Notes: a model not told the origin generated them from the letters alone. A stretch of DNA of 64,000 nucleotides from Bufo bufo (GCF_905171765.1 NC_053393.1:189437921-189501920), one strand, 5' to 3'; shown: positions 1 to 12,908, counted from the stretch's first letter. Made by a program: numbers and translations.

Positions 1-360
1 TGAGATACATGCGATAGATACTGCTTTTCTATTCTGTTATAAATAAAAACACCTTTTTTTGGTCAAAAAATATATTTGCAGCCTTTGGTGCATCTGTCAG
101 TGTGAGATAAACGTGTTAGATACTGGTGTTCTATTCTGTTATTAAAAAAACACCAATTTTGGGCCAAATACTAAATTTGCGGCCGTGGCTGCATCTGTCA
201 GTGTGAGATGCAAGCTAGAAATACTGCAATAATATTCTGGGTTTAAAAAAACACCAATTTTGGGCAAAAAACTAAATTTGCAGCCTTTGCTGCATCTGTC
301 AGTATGAGATACAAGCGTAGATACTGCTGTTCTATTCTGTTATTTAAAAAAAAACACCTA
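1..360. repeat. About 101-bp tandem repeat, hAT-1 leader
   Basis: Four units begin near 1, 99, 200 and 302. Each has the order TGAGATA, then TTCTATTCTGTTAT, an A-run with ACACC, then TTTGCAGCC and GCATCTGTCAGT. The array stops just before the first ATG of the hAT-1 reading frame. hAT-2 and hAT-3 also have arrays of about 95-130 bp upstream of their coding parts, so I read this as the 5' leader of hAT-1. The element's left end is outside the window. Confidence 0.8.
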
Positions 361-393
361 TTTTGGGTAAGATCCTTCCTAAATTTGAGCAAA

Positions 394-3300
394 ATGAGGA
401 GAGCGTCAAATAAGGGACGTAGCCTCGGTCATGGTGCTGCTGGTGGAGCTCCTGGTGCAGGGAGAGGACGTGGTCGATCTGTGCCAGCTACATGCACAAG
501 TTAAACACCTTCCTCCGGTGTGAGTAGGCAACAGAACCTTCAGCGGTATTTAGTCGGGCCTAATGCAGCTCTACGAATGGTGAGGCCAGAACAAGTACAG
601 ACGATAGTAGATTGGGTTGCTGACAGTGCCTCCAGTTCCTTTACATTGTCTCCCACCCAGTCTCCTGCTAAAAGATCAGAGTTGGCACCTGCAGCCAATG
701 TCCATCAGTCTTTCACCTCACCCCCTTGCAAATCATCCAAGCAGTCTGAGCCCCAAGTCATGCAGCAGTCTCTTCTGCTTTTTGATGACTCTGCTAGCAG
801 GGTTTCCAAGGGCCATCCACCTAGCCCTGCCCCAGAAGTGGAAGAGATTGAGTGAACCGATGCCCAACCACTTATGTTTCAAGATGAGTACATGGGAGGA
901 CCACAGCAGCACGTCTCAGATGATGACGAAACACAGGTGCCAACTGCTGTGGCTTTCGAAAGTGTGCAGACCGACAAGGAGGGCAGGGGTGAAGACTGGG
1001 AGGAAGATGATGTGGAGGACGATGAGGTTCTCGAGCCCACATGGAATCAAGGACATGCGCGTGACCTGTGTAGTTCGGAGGAAGACGAGGTGGTCACACA
1101 GAGCCACCAGCACAGCAGAAGAGGGAGCAGGGTGCAAAAGCGGAGCGGCCGTCCCCTAGACAGTACGCCAGCTACTGCCCACCGTAGCAAGGGACCGAGC
1201 ATCCCAAAGCCAGCTCCAAGGAGTTCCCTGGCGTGGCAGTTCTTCAGACAATGTTCTCAACCTGAGCACAACCTGCATGACCAGGCATCGGAGTGCAAAG
1301 CAGGAGCTGCAGTGGAGTGGATACCTCAAAAACCAAGAAAGGTCTCTAGCTCCTCCTGCTTCTTCTTCTTCTGTGCAGTCTCGGCCTCTTCATCCACCTC
1401 TGGAGTGACAGTGGCACCTGCCACCCCGCAAACAGAGGAGGTGCCAGTAACACCACCACCTGAGTCACCAAGCATCTCCACAATGTCCCACGGAAGCGTT
1501 CAGCTCTCCATCTCTCCATCTCCCAAACATTGGAGCGGAAGAGGAAGTACCCCCCTACCCACCCGTGATCCCTGGCCCGGAATGCCAGTATTTTAAAATT
1601 ACTGGCCTTTGAAATGCTGTCACTCCGTCTGGTGAAGACGGAGAGCTTTAAAAGCCTTATGGCAGTGGCTGTCCCACAGTACGTGATGCCCAGCCACCAC
1701 TACTTTTCCAGGAGAGCCATCCCTTCCCTGCACAACCAAGTGGGGGACAAAAATAGGTGTTCACTGCGCAACGCCATCTGTGGCAAGGTCCACCTAACTA
1801 CGGATACGTGGACCAGTAAGCACTGTCAGGGATGTTATATCTCCCTAATAGCATACTGTGTAAATGCAGTGGCGGCTGGACCTGAGGCGGATAGCAGTTT
1901 GGCGCATGTCCTTCCACCACTGAGGATTGCAGGGTGCTTCAGTTTGCCTCCTGTTGCTTCCTCCTCCTACTCTGCTTCCTCATCCTCTACCGGCTCCTCA
2001 TCTGGTCACCTTCACCATCAACTTCAGCACAGCCAGGGGTAAACAACAGCAGGCAGTTTTAAAAATTATCTGTTTGGGGGACAAACCCCACACTGCGCAG
2101 GAGCTGTGGACGGGCCTTGAACAACAGATCAATGAGTGGTTGGTGCCAGTGAGCCTCAAGCCCAGCCTGGTGGTGTGCGATAATGGGCAAAATCTCGTAG
2201 CAGCTCTGGGACTAGCCGGTTTGATGCACATCCCTTGCCTGGAACATGTGCTGAATTTGGTGGTGCAGAGGTTCCTTAAAAATTACACCGATATGTAAGA
2301 GCTGCTGCAGAAACTGCGGGCCGTGTGTGCGCGCTTTCCGCGTTCTCACACTGCTGCTGCTCGCCTGTCAGCGCTGCAGCGCAACTTCGGCCTTCCCGCT
2401 CACCGCCTCATATGCGACGTGCCCACAAGGTAGAACTCCACCTTGCACATGCTGGTCAGACTGTGTGAGCAGCAGCAGGCGATAGTGGAATTTCAGCTGC
2501 AGCACGCACAGATGAGTCGCTCTGCGGAACAGCACCACTTCACCACCAATGACTGGGCCTCCATGTGAGACCTGTATTCCTTGTTGCGCTGTTTCGAGTA
2601 CTCCACCAACATGGCCAGTGCCGATGACGCAGTTTTCAGCGTTACTATCCCACTTCTATGCCTCCTTGAAAAAACGCTACTGGCGATGATGGAATAGGAT
2701 GTGGCACAGGAGGAGGAGGAGGAAGAAGGATCATTTCATAGGGTTTCCGGCCAGTCATTCACAAGTGGCTCGGCGGGTGGGTTCCTGCACCCACAAACGA
2801 CATGTAGACAATTGTCCAGCCAGGGCACAGTTCTGGAGGATGAGGAGGTGGAGGATGAGGAGGACGAGATGGAGGAGAAGGAACCGTGTTCGCAGCAGGG
2901 TGGCACCCAAACCAGCTCATGTCCATCACTGGTGTGTGGCTGGGGGGATACAGAGGACAGAGATGATACACCTCCCACAGAGGACAGCTTGTCATTGCCT
3001 CTGGGCAGCCTGCCACACATGAACGATTACATGATGTACTGTCTCCGCAATGACCACCGAGTTGCCCACATTCCAACTTGTGCTGATTACTGAGTGGCCA
3101 CGCTGCTAGATCCCCGTTAAAAGGACAACGTACCATCCCTAATTCCGTCACTGGAGCGTGATCGTGAGATGCGCGTGTACAAGTGCACGCTGGTAGACAC
3201 TCTGCTGTTGGAATTCCCACCTGACAGCGGGGCACAGTGGAAGCACAAGGCGAAGGCAGAGGACGAGGAAGAGGTCGCCAACCACAAGCACCTCCGAAGG

Positions 3301-3697
3301 TAGGGTTAGCATGGCTGAAATGTGGAAAAGCTTTGTTAGCACTCCACAACAACCAGCACCACCAGCTGATATGGAATGTCTTAGCAGGAGGCAGCCTTTC
3401 AGCAACATGGTGGAGCAGTATGTGTGCACACACCTACACATACTGAATGACGGGTCTGCCCCCTTCAACTTTTGGGTCTCCAAATTGGGGACATGGCCTG
3501 AGCTTGCCCTTTACGCCTTGGAGGTGTTGGCCTGCCCTGCAGCCAGTGTATTGTCTGAACGTGTGTTTAGCATGGCAGGAGGCGTTATCACTGACAAGCG
3601 CAGCCACCTGTCCACAGCCAATGTGGACAAGCTCACGTTCATTAAAATGAACCAGGCTTGGATCCCACAGGACTTGTCCATACCTTGTGCAGAATAG
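394..3697 (+). pseudogene. hAT transposase pseudogene (hAT-1)
   Basis: This is a decayed hAT-superfamily DNA transposase. The start is the ATG at 394, followed by a G/R-rich N-terminus. In-frame stops lie near 502 and 853 and the frame shifts after about 1600, so the protein is split into at least six pieces. Landmarks in order are an acidic and serine-rich region (880-1590), the first catalytic-Asp block HLTTDTWTSKH (about 1790-1830), the second block VVCDNGQN (about 2170), an HVLNLVVQRF segment, an E-rich insert (2700-2900), and the C-terminal dimerisation region with LACPAASVLSERVFSMAGG and FIKMNQAWIP (3520-3670). The terminal region is the best preserved. It closely resembles the hAT-2 protein at 8947-11708. 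It cannot make a working transposase. Confidence 0.92.
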
Positions 3698-3918
3698 ACA
3701 TGTATACCGGCCTTACCCAGCCATTGTTATACTACAGCGCAATTACTTATTGTTGTATTTTGGATATTTCGAGTGTACCCTAATAAAAAAAAATTAGAAA
3801 AATTTTAACCAAAAACCAGTGTTGGCTACCTCGTCCTCCTCTACCGCTGCTTCCACCTACACCGCTACTTCTACCGCCTCCTCAAACTCCTACTCCATTT
3901 GGACTTCCACCTCATAAA
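3698..3918 (+). other. hAT-1 3' region up to the insertion point
   Basis: This is non-coding sequence after the transposase stop, with an AATAAA-like A-rich stretch near 3780 and a pyrimidine-rich CTCCT/CTTCC run (3825-3910). The same run occurs at 37045-37135 in the deleted relative. The last eight bases (3911-3918, CTCATAAA) are repeated exactly at 35435-35442 and form the left target duplication of the 31.5-kb insertion. Confidence 0.8.
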
Positions 3919-4300
3919 TAGTGTTGAGCGCGAATATTCGAATAACTAATTTTTATCTCGAATATCGAAACTTCGAGATTTCCCGAATATTTCGAATATA
4001 GTGCTATATATTCGCGATATCGAATATTCTATATATATATATTTTTTTTTCATCTGAAAATATGATTCCTCCCTGCTTCTTGCTTGTGGGTCAACGAGTC
4101 ATTGGCCCACAAGCAACTGAAGCTGGAAGGAATCACGTTTTAAGGTGGATAAAATATGACGAATATTCTAAATAACGAATATATTCGCTATATTCCTGTA
4201 TATTAGTTTTTTTGAATATTCATCCGATTCTAAACCAAGAATCTCGAATAGTTGTAATATTCGAGTTCTCGATTTAAACTGAAAAATCGTGAAGGTAATA
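3919..4300. repeat. CGAATATTCG-rich left subterminal region with hairpin
   Basis: The short palindrome CGAATATTCG and variants recur through this AT-rich stretch. An imperfect hairpin sits at about 4063-4137 (TGATTCCT and CTTGTGGG paired with CCCACAAG and AGGAATCA). The right end of the block has the same order of parts: terminus, CGAATATTCG cluster, hairpin, then CGAATATATTCG motifs before the Myb unit. No gene is seen. Confidence 0.65.
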
Positions 4301-4397
4301 TGTCCTAGATTGTGCTTGACCGCATGACGTCATTTACTTTGCGACGATAACGTTTTTTCAAAGTATTTCCGGACAGTCTCCAGACACTCGAGGACAG

Positions 4398-5400
4398 CAC
4401 AATGTGCTCTGCAAAGATCATAAGACACCGCTTTATAAAAGCTGAGGATGAAATCATGATAGCCATAAGTAATATTATATTACAGTACTTTTGCATGCAT
4501 GTCAGAACAATTATTATATGTAGATCGAGTCTAGCGAAATATTCTTAAGTACAAATATTTTCTATATGAATACGATTTTTTTTTTTCTTATGATTTTTAT
4601 TTTATTTTATGAAAAGAGTAGATAATACAGATTGGTGCACTAAGTATTCTTGTTACTTCACAGCACTATGTTTGTAGCAAGTATGTATGGACAACAGATA
4701 CATTTCTATCACATGCACATAGCACGTCCATTTTCCTGTCACTCAATATATACCACACACTATATACGGTACCATACACTATATACCATAAACACACACA
4801 CACACACACACTATATATGGTACCATACACTATATACCATACACACACACACAATATATATATATAGATTGTATTTTATGTCCATGAGCTTTCTTTGTCT
4901 CACCGTATTTGCTGGTTCATTTAGCGTTACCCAGGATGCACCGCGGGGATGCAAACCAGCTGTACACCCAATACCGTACCGTCACTTCACTATACAAGTA
5001 CATTGCAGCTTAGCTGGCCAATATCCGATTGCTCACTCAGACCCCACACACATACAATCGCAATACAATCCGATCTTATAACGGTAACATTCAATCTAAT
5101 AATTCCCCTTTAAAGACGTAACTACTTTTTGCTGGTTTGTTGAGACATATGTTTTAAAACTTTGAATGTAAAAAATTGGAATTATATGCTTGCATCTTTA
5201 TCTTGCAGGGTTTGTTGGTGCGGGGATATGCCCTTACCAAGAAGAGAGAGGAGAAGCGGGCCATCCTGAGGTCTCGCAGAGTTATATATGACATTCTCCT
5301 TGTGGCACAAAGATCGAGAACTACAGAAGAAGTGGTGCGATCTGAAGAGGTTTAAGCCCAGTCTTGTAAAGGAGAATGAGCGAACGATTATGTCCAGGTA
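4398..5400 (+). pseudogene. Myb/SANT-like exons, unit copy A (broken)
   Basis: Two exon-like blocks are conserved with copy B on the opposite strand. Block 1 (about 4398-4472) ends AEDEIMIA, but its donor reads ATAAGT instead of GTAAGT. Block 2 (about 5207-5397) follows an acceptor TTTATCTTGCAG. It encodes a basic helical segment (RGYALTKKREEKRAILRSRR) and, after a frameshift near 5320, KKWCDLKRFKPSLVKENE, then a CAG/GTAC donor. The WCDLKR and FCDLKR motifs resemble the third helix of Myb/SANT-like DNA-binding domains, such as those in Harbinger Myb-like proteins. Family assignment is inference. The frameshift and the mutated donor mark it as dead. Confidence 0.55.
4794..4862. repeat. (CA)n/(TA)n microsatellite
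   Basis: Two CA runs are separated by ACTATATATGGTACCATACACTA-type sequence and followed by a TA run. Copy B has a much shorter version near 31280-31320, so the expansion is specific to copy A. Confidence 0.8.
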
Positions 5401-5732
5401 CAATATTTACATGACTTTTTGTATCTCTTTCTACAACACTATGTAATGTATATAATTCAGTTATGCTGCTAATCTGTACAGATGTAGTTGGGATAACAAC
5501 ACAACCTCTTAACTCATTGCGTTATCTTGAAACAAAAGCCATTTAAAAAAAAAAAAACGTTAGCGCATTTAATTGCATTTTGTTTAAAATATCACGTCTC
5601 CTAAAGCATGTGTGTTAAATCTACTACATCCGTATTTCATTCCATTTAAAAATGATTACTTAATACCGGTGTGACACGTACAAAATCATCCGCTTACATC
5701 ATACATCTCTACCTCGCTGAGATTGTATATGT

Positions 5733-5841
5733 ATTAAGGCCAGCTGGCCTGTGATTGTGGGAGGAGCTCGTTATTTACTCCTAGCCTATTTAAGGGACAC
5801 CCCTTACCTGGCTCCATACCATTCGAGGTCAGCGTTGAATG
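5733..5841 (+). repeat. Ngaro split direct repeat A1
   Basis: This begins ATTAAGGCCAGCTGGCC and runs to GCGTTGAATGA. It matches A2 at 19573-19681 with only a few differences, such as gaggAgctc against gaggGgctc and one extra T near 5791. Confidence 0.9.
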
Positions 5842-7432
5842 AGGATCCACTTCCGGGTTCTCCCAGACGCCTTCTTGGTTTTTCAGTATCCACAAGTTTT
5901 TCCGCGGCAAGCTGTGTTCAGAAATCCTGTTCCGCCCGTCCAGCCTTCCGCCCGTCCAGCTTCTCTTTACCTCGGTCATCGTCGTAGATCGCGTCCCAGG
6001 GACTCCTAAACCGTAAGTTAAGACCTACCTGTCACGCCAGGATCAATTCCCACGGCCGTCCGGTACAGCACGGGTCCTCACTTTACGTTCCTTTTTCCCT
6101 GTTATACGTACAGCTATGTTGCATTAGACAGTCTGTTCATGCAATCATTTCGTGCACTATTCAGCTTTTTTGTTGTTGTTGTTTTTAACGGATATCATTT
6201 CGCCTAAATCTGTTCTGTGTTTTCGGCGAAATGAACAATCATTTCGGTTATTTCCGCCTTTCGGCTTTTTCGTGATATGCTGTCGATGCTTACTGGATAT
6301 AGACTAAATCTATTTTTCTGTTTAAAGGTATCAAGGTTGTATTTTGTTTCACAAGTTCACTATCTGGATGAATTATTTGACTCCCACGCTTTCAGGGGTT
6401 TTCATAATTATACATTTCAGTCACGTGTTTTTCAGCCTACGATTACAGGCCTCATTTCTGTGTTCAAACTCCAACCCACTACATATACATGAGAATACGT
6501 TTTCCTTTCCCAAACAGGGAACTCTCGGGTTGAATCACACGCACTGATCCAACCAATCATACGTCCTGGCATCAAATACTATCATACACACTTCACATCT
6601 TCACTTTGGAGTATCGTGTTACCCTTCCCCCTTATTATTTACCCCCATTATACAACTCCTCTGTTTCTAGCCAGAATCCTGGCTTATATATAAAAAAAAT
6701 AAAAAAATAAAAAAATTTTTTTTTAAAAAACACAAAAAAAAAACACTGCATCACTTGGCCATTTGTAAACAGTCTGTTGTCATGACGTTCACTACACTTT
6801 CATGCCAGTTACCAGTTTATCTCCATAATCAAGTCCTTAAAGACCCTCTGGTACAGGCTACACAGACCACACTGTTCCCACACAGACCACACTCACTGTA
6901 TTACCTTTTTTCCAGGTTTATATTTCACCTTACGAATTCACAGAAATATACGCATACTACTAGGTACGTACGCCTGCTCACGTAGTATTCTTACATACAT
7001 TTCACCCCCCCCCCCAGTTTAGAGTACTGGCAATAGGGTCACAGGCTCCCCAGTTAGGTATTTACCCTTCTTGGCATTGCCATCGGCTAGTGGTCCCGCG
7101 AGGCCAACACCCCCCGCCTCAACGTTTCGAAGGCAAACACCCATCGGGCCACACGTGAGCTAGTCGCCTCGCATGTCGCATAGAGAGGTGCCTCACTGTC
7201 ACTCCCTTCCCTGTTTTCTGTGTTACAGTCACCGAGAGGCCTACAATCCTGCCACTATGACAGGTGGCCTCGAATCCCTCGTGCCAACGCATAGATAGAG
7301 CCTCTCAAGCCACTTGGCAACTAGCAGGGCCTCACCTGTCACCAAACAAGTTAATTTTTTCGCCATTTGGCTTAGCTAGCTCGCCAAGTACAAACTCTGG
7401 TCTTCATACACTAATTAAATTGTTTTATTTTA
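5842..7432 (+). other. Ngaro 5' leader, no gene seen
   Basis: This is a stretch of about 1.6 kb between A1 and the gag start with no convincing reading frame. It holds an A/T homopolymer zone (6690-6745) and a C9-10 run near 7006-7015. Splice sites or a promoter could lie here, but none can be assigned. Confidence 0.6.
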
Positions 7433-7522
7433 GTATGTCTCAAGAAGGGGTAGAGGATTTCTCCCTACCTAGCACCCCCCGGCTAAAGCAATTTCTCCTA
7501 CACGAGGAGGAGAGCTAACCAG
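7433..7522 (+). pseudogene. Ngaro gag N-terminus, cut by hAT-2
   Basis: A short frame starting MSQEGVEDFSLPSTPRL runs into the hAT-2 insertion site. The target duplication CTAACCAG (7515-7522) contains a stop in this frame. Similar coding sequence resumes at 15854 (STINKILDDPSYNY), also with stops. This is most likely the first part of the Ngaro gag-like protein. It is too short to assign a function. Confidence 0.5.
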
Positions 7523-7864
7523 TAGAGATGTCGCGAACATAAAATTTTCCGTTCGCGAACGCGAATTTTCGCAAATGTTCGCGAACGGTCGAACGGGTGA
7601 ACCGCCATAGACTTTCAATAGGCAGGCAAATTTTAATACCCACAGGGACTCTTTCTGGCCACAATAGTGATGGAAAAGTTGTTTTCAAGGGGACTAACAC
7701 CTGGACTGTGGCATGCCGGAGGGGGATCCATGGCAAAACTCCCATGGAAAATTACTAGTTGACGCAGATTCGGGTTTTATCCATAAAGGGCATAAATACC
7801 CAGCTCCGCAGAGGCTGTCCTCTTTTTTTTTTTATAAAAAAAATCTGTTCTTACCAGTTTAAAT
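7523..7864. other. hAT-2 left subterminal region
   Basis: The terminus is followed by repeated GTTCGCGAAC-type short palindromes (7540-7600) and plain sequence to a T-run near 7825. This subterminal design matches the right end (15750-15845), where GTTCGC/GCGAAC motifs recur. Such motifs may be transposase-binding sites. No gene is seen. Confidence 0.6.
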
Positions 7865-8290
7865 CTCTGTTTTGGTCCCCTATCAGGGGCCGGTGTGGTG
7901 TATGAATAGATTTTAGGAACCGGGAGATGGAAAAAGATGCTTGGTTGGTCCTGCTACTTCCAATTTGGGGCACTGCGAGTACGCCTTGCAATGTACTGTG
8001 CCACCAGATATGAGTGGTGTGTTAAGTAGTACTATTCCTATCAGTTTTATCCCTGTTACGTCCCCTATCAGGGGCCGGTCTATGGAATAGATTTTAGGAA
8101 CCGGGAGATGGAAAAAGATGCTTGGTTGGTCCTCCTACTTCCAATTTTGGGCACTGCGTGTGTGCGCCGTGCAGTGTACTGTGCCACCAGATATGAGTGG
8201 TGTGTTAAGTAGTACTGTTCCTATCAGTTTAATCCCTGTTACGTCCCCTATCAGGGGACGTGTATGAAATAGATTTTAGACAACCGCAAA
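7865..8290. repeat. About 184-bp tandem repeat, hAT-2 3' side
   Basis: Copies start near 7876, 8060 and 8243, each at the palindrome TCCCCTATCAGGGGA or a variant. The unit also carries GATTTTAGGAACCGGGAGATGG and a GTGCCACCAGATATGAGTGG segment. That last segment recurs in the leader repeats at the other side of hAT-2 (for example near 11750), so the two subterminal arrays are related. Confidence 0.8.
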
Positions 8291-8946
8291 GAGTTGTCAA
8301 TAGTTGTCACACTCATGACATAAATTTTATTCCTCTATGCGTCAATCTTGGTGTAATGATGACTGCTTGTGCGCATGTTTGGAAGATTGCAGGCGATGGG
8401 GGTTTTTCAAAGCCTATGGTCGTGCTGAGGTAGTTCAGTGACAGTTAAGTGACCCAGAAAACAATGATTCTGCAGTGTGGGCCCATTGTTTGCCTAGTAG
8501 GCTTTAATGATCACCTTAGATGATCACAAAGAAAATTAATGTTTTTTCTATGCAAAATTATCCATCCGATCGCTTTTGGTCTGTTCACAATGAAGCAACG
8601 ACCTTTTCATCTGGGGTGTGCCAACATTGCCATTGCCAACACACTCATAGAGGTGGTCGCTTAATTGTGATACGCAAGCCCCTTCACTACAACAAGGTAA
8701 CGATCACAAAGGGGAATTGACACATGTATGTGCCTTTTTTTTTTGTTTTGTTTTTGCAGCCACAGTGCAGCACCAGAGGCCAGAAAAATTTATGTTTTCC
8801 AGGCAGAAAGTGCACTAAAACATTGCGGCTTGAACCCTAGTTGGTGGCGGATAAGTCATGCAAGTCATCCGGCATGCAGAGATAAAATACAGCAGCGTGT
8901 GGACCATTTTTAGCCCAAGGCAGCTCATCTCATCACCAGGCCTTTT
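8291..8946. other. hAT-2 3' untranslated region
   Basis: This is non-coding sequence between the 184-bp repeats and the minus-strand transposase stop. It includes a T-run near 8735. I see no gene or strong structure. Confidence 0.55.
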
Positions 8947-11708
8947 TTAGTCAAATGTATCGCCCACTGTCAGTCCCTTCGGGATCCATGCCTCATTCAT
9001 CTTAATAAAGGTGAGGTAATCTAGACTTTTTTGACCTAGGCGACTTATCTTCTCAGTGACAATACCTCCTGCTGCACTGAAAGTCCTTTCTGACAGGACA
9101 CTTGAAGCGGGGCAGGCCAGAAGTTCTATCACAAATTGGGATAGCTCAGGCCACAGGTCAAGCCTGCACACCCAGTAGTCAAGGGGTTCATCGCTCCTCA
9201 GAGTGTTGATATCTGCAGTTAAGGCGAGGTAGTCTGCTACCTGTCGGTCGAGTCGTTCTCTGAGGGTGGACCCCGAAGGGCTGTGGCAATGCGTAGGACT
9301 GAAAAAGCTCTGCATGTCCTCCATCAACAACACGTCTGTAAAGCGTCCTGTCCTTGCCGGCGTGGTCGTGGTAGGAGAAGGATTACTTTCACCTCTTCCC
9401 CTGTTAGAATCCCATTGTGCTGTGACATCACCCTTATACGCTGTGTAAAGCATACTTTTTAATTTATTTTGGAACTGCTGCATCCTTTCCGACTTGCGGT
9501 AATTCGGTAACATTTCAGGCACTTTCTGCTTATACCGGGGGTCTAGTAGCGTGGCCACCCAGTACAGGTCGTTCTCCTTCAGCCTTTTTATACGAGGGTC
9601 CCTCAACAGGCACGACAGCATGAAAGACCCCATTTGCACAAGGTTGGATGCCGAGCTACTCATGTCCCGTTCCTCGTCCTCACTGAAGATCTGTTCTTCC
9701 CCCCAGCCACGTACAACACCACAGGTACCAGATAGGTGACAACAAGCACCCTGGGATGCCTGCTGTGGTTGGTCTTCCTCCTCCTCTTCAAAGCCACATT
9801 CCTCCTCTGACTCCTCTTCCTCAGACTCCTCTTCCAGCGTTGCCGCAGGTTCAGCAAGCGATGCTGATACAGCTGTTTCTGGTGGTGATGGTGACCACAA
9901 CTCTTCCTCTTCCTCTTCACGCTCATCTATGGCCTGATCCAGCACTCTTCGCAGGGCACGCTCCAGGAAGAAAACAAATGGGATGATGTCGCTGATGGTG
10001 CATTCAGTGTGACTGACTAGGTTTGTCACCTCCTCAAAAGGGCGCATGAGCCTACAGGCATTGCGCATGAGCGTCCAGTAACGTGGCAAAACAATTCCCA
10101 GCTCTGCAGAGGCTGTCCTAGCACCTCGGTCATACAAATATTTGTTGACAGCTTTTTCTTGTTGGAGCAGGCGGTTGAACATTAGGAGTGTTGAATTCCA
10201 ACATGTCGGGCTGTCGCAAATCAAGCGCCTCACTGGCATGTTGTTTCGCCGCTGGATATCTGAAAAGTGCGCCATGGCCATGTAGGAACGCCAGAAATGG
10301 CCACACACCTTCCTGGCCTGCTTGAGGACGTCCTGTAAGCCTGGGTACTTTTGCACAAAGCGTTGTACAATCAGATTCAACACATGTGCCATGCACGGCA
10401 CATGTGTCAACTTGCCTAAATTCAATGCCGCCAACAAATTGCTTCCGTTGTCACACACCACTTTGCCGATCTCCAATTGGTGCGGAGTCAGCCACTAATC
10501 CACCTGTGCGTTCAGGGCGGACAGGAGTGCTGGTCCGGTGTGACTCTCTGCTTTCAGGCAAATCAACCCCAAGACGGCGTGACACTGTCGTATCCGGGAT
10601 GTGGAATAGCCCCTGGGGAGCTGGGGGGATGCAGTTGATGTGGAGCAAGAAGCAGCAGCAGAAGAGGACTCAGCCGAGGAGGTTATCGAAGAGGATGGAG
10701 TAGGAGGAGTAGAGGAGGTGGCAGCAGGCCTGCCTGCAAGTCGTGGCGGTGTCACCAACTCCTCTGCAGAGCTACGATTACATGCTTGGCAGCCGTCAGC
10801 AGGTTTACCCAATGCGCAGTGTAGGTGATATACCTGCCCTGACCGTGCTTTGCAGACCAGGTATCAGTGGTCAGATGGACCCTTGCCCCAACACTGTGTG
10901 CCAGACATGCCATGACTTCCTTTTGCACAATCGAGTACAGGTTGGGGATTGCCTTTTGTGCAAAGAAATTTTGGCCGGGTACCTTCCACTGCGGTGTCCC
11001 AATAGCTACTAATCTGGTGGTGGCAACAGCATGTGTTGATTGGCGTGCTGTCTGGCTGACCCCGGGTGACGATGCATGCTGTCTGACTGTGCCACTAGCT
11101 CCTTGCCACGACCTCCCCCTGCTTCCAACTCGTCTCCTCCTCCTCTCTGTCTCCCCATCTGAACTTTGCCCCTGTTCTTCTTCTCTTCGAGCGGGCACCC
11201 ACGTGACATCCACGGACACATCGTCATCATCAACCGCTTCACTTGTATCTGACAACTCGGCAAAGGAAGCAGCAGCGGGTACAACATCATCATCATAACA
11301 CCGTACGTCCATATGTGTAATGCTGCCTGACTGAGACATATCCCTGTTATCTACATCCTCTGGCAATAATGGTTGTGCATCACTCATTTCTTCCAACTGA
11401 TGTGTAAATAACTCCTCTGACAGATCAAGTGAAGCAGTTGTGGTGCTAGTGTTGGTGGTGGCGGCAGACGGGCAAGTGGTAACTTGAGAGGTGCCCGAAG
11501 CTGAGCTGGAGGAGGATGGTGTGTCAAGGTTCCAAGCGGAAGCTGTAGAAGAATGGGTGTTCTGTGTTAGCCAGTCAACTATGTCCTCTGAACTTTTGGA
11601 GTTCAGGGTACGTGTCCTCTGAACACTGGGCATTATTCTAGGGCCAAAGCGAATCACAGCCCCACGACCATGACTGCCCCTGCGGGGTGGCCTGCCTCTG
11701 CCTGTCAT
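8947..11708 (-). pseudogene. hAT transposase, nearly complete (hAT-2)
   Basis: Reading leftward, the start MTGRGRPPRRGSHGRG (11708) is followed by S/T-rich and acidic sequence and an R-rich patch. The first catalytic-Asp block is HLTTDTWSAKHGQGRY (about 10840). The frame shifts near 10760-10800. The next frame, with the QLPRGYSTSR segment, ends at an in-frame TAG (10495-10497). The same frame continues through VVCDNGSN (about 10450), MAHVLNLIVQRF, CWNSTLLMFNRLL, a long E-rich insert and the dimerisation region LACPASSVLSERTFSAAGG to FIKMNEAWIPKG. Expected length is about 900 residues. Two lesions inactivate it. hAT transposases act in the nucleus as multimers, cutting at terminal repeats. No BED finger is evident. 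Confidence 0.93.
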
Positions 11709-11729
11709 TTTTTTTAGATTAGTTTAGTT

Positions 11730-12004
11730 GTACTATGCGTGCAAGCTACTGTGACACCAGATATGAGTGGCACTGTGCACTGGCAGAAGTTGGCAGAGTA
11801 GACGCTGTAGGCCTGACACACACGCTTGCAGAAAAACTAACTGCTATTCAATCTATTACAGTCAAAATTGTTGTTTTTAAAAAAAATGCAATCTACTGTG
11901 ACACCAGATAAGAGTTGCGCTGGTGACACTGTGCACTTGCAGGGCCTGAAACACACACGCGTGCAGGCAACTGACTGCTATTATTTTACAGTCAAAATTG
12001 TTGT
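11730..12004. repeat. About 130-bp leader repeats, left part
   Basis: Two units (near 11745 and 11885) contain CTGTGACACCAGATA, GTGCACTTGCAGGGCC and ACACACGCGTGCAGGCAACTG. They continue at 14789 after the palindromic insertion and belong to the hAT-2 5' leader. Confidence 0.85.
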
Positions 12005-12854
12005 TTTTAAAAAAATGTATAAGCAGAGAAAAAGCAAGCACACCACCTTCTGGAATGTAGTTGAACACTTGGAAAATTTAATCAATGATAAAATATCACA
12101 CTTAAAAAGGCCAATACATAAAACATTCAATACAATAAAACAGTATATAAAAAATAATAAATAAAATCAAATGAATATATATCCCAATTGGAGACTGTAC
12201 TCTGAATAATGTCAAACTGTTATATAGTCTCCTGAGATAATGTCTCTTGAGATAGAGTGTAGCAAATATGCAGTCAACCAGTCAATTGTTGCCAAATAAA
12301 ATCGTCTCCATGAGACTCTTACCACTCAGTAGTATCGGTGATATCAGTGAATGGTCTGCTTGCATGAATTGGTGAAAGAATGTAGTCACCAAAGCTCTGG
12401 ACTCTGGATCCTGGATGCTGGGTAAGTAAGAAGCGTGCAGCTTGGAGGACGTGTTCCGGGTAAGTAATCACATACCGGTGATAGATGCAGTCACCAAAGC
12501 GCTGGACGCTGAGTGCTCAGCTCAGAAGACGCACGCCAAGTCAGGTGGTCCGGTGAAAGGTGCGGCCACAAAAACGCTGAACACCAGACGCCGAGCGCTC
12601 CGCTCAGAAGATGCACACCTAGGTCAGGTGATCCTCTGTGGTTGAGTCAGATGATCAGGTCAGCTGGTGCAAATCACCCAATTACGTGCTGCACAGGTCC
12701 TTATACCGTAGTGGTAATATGGCATAGCATGGGTCCAGGTCCTATACTGCAACAAATGATTATGTTGGCAGATAGCTGTTGCAAAGAATAATTTTCTTTC
12801 TCCACGAAATCCTTTGTACTTGGGGTCCGGACCAGTACTAGATGTGGAAATTTG

Positions 12855-12908
12855 CGTAGTCCGCTAGACGCGTTTCGAGACTACCTGTCTCTTCCTCAGT
12901 AGCTACCA
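12855..12908 (-). ncRNA. Hammerhead-like ribozyme motif, left arm
   Basis: This is the mirror image of the right-arm motif. On the minus strand it reads CUGAGGA (12899-12893), a stem II hairpin GAGAC/GUCUC, GAAA, then CGCG and UC. All core positions of CUGANGA...GAAA...UH are present. Confidence 0.65.

Noticed and set aside
2736..3483. Long minus-strand ORFs opposite hAT-1
   Set aside because: They are antisense shadows of the E-rich and dimerisation regions of the plus-strand transposase remnant.
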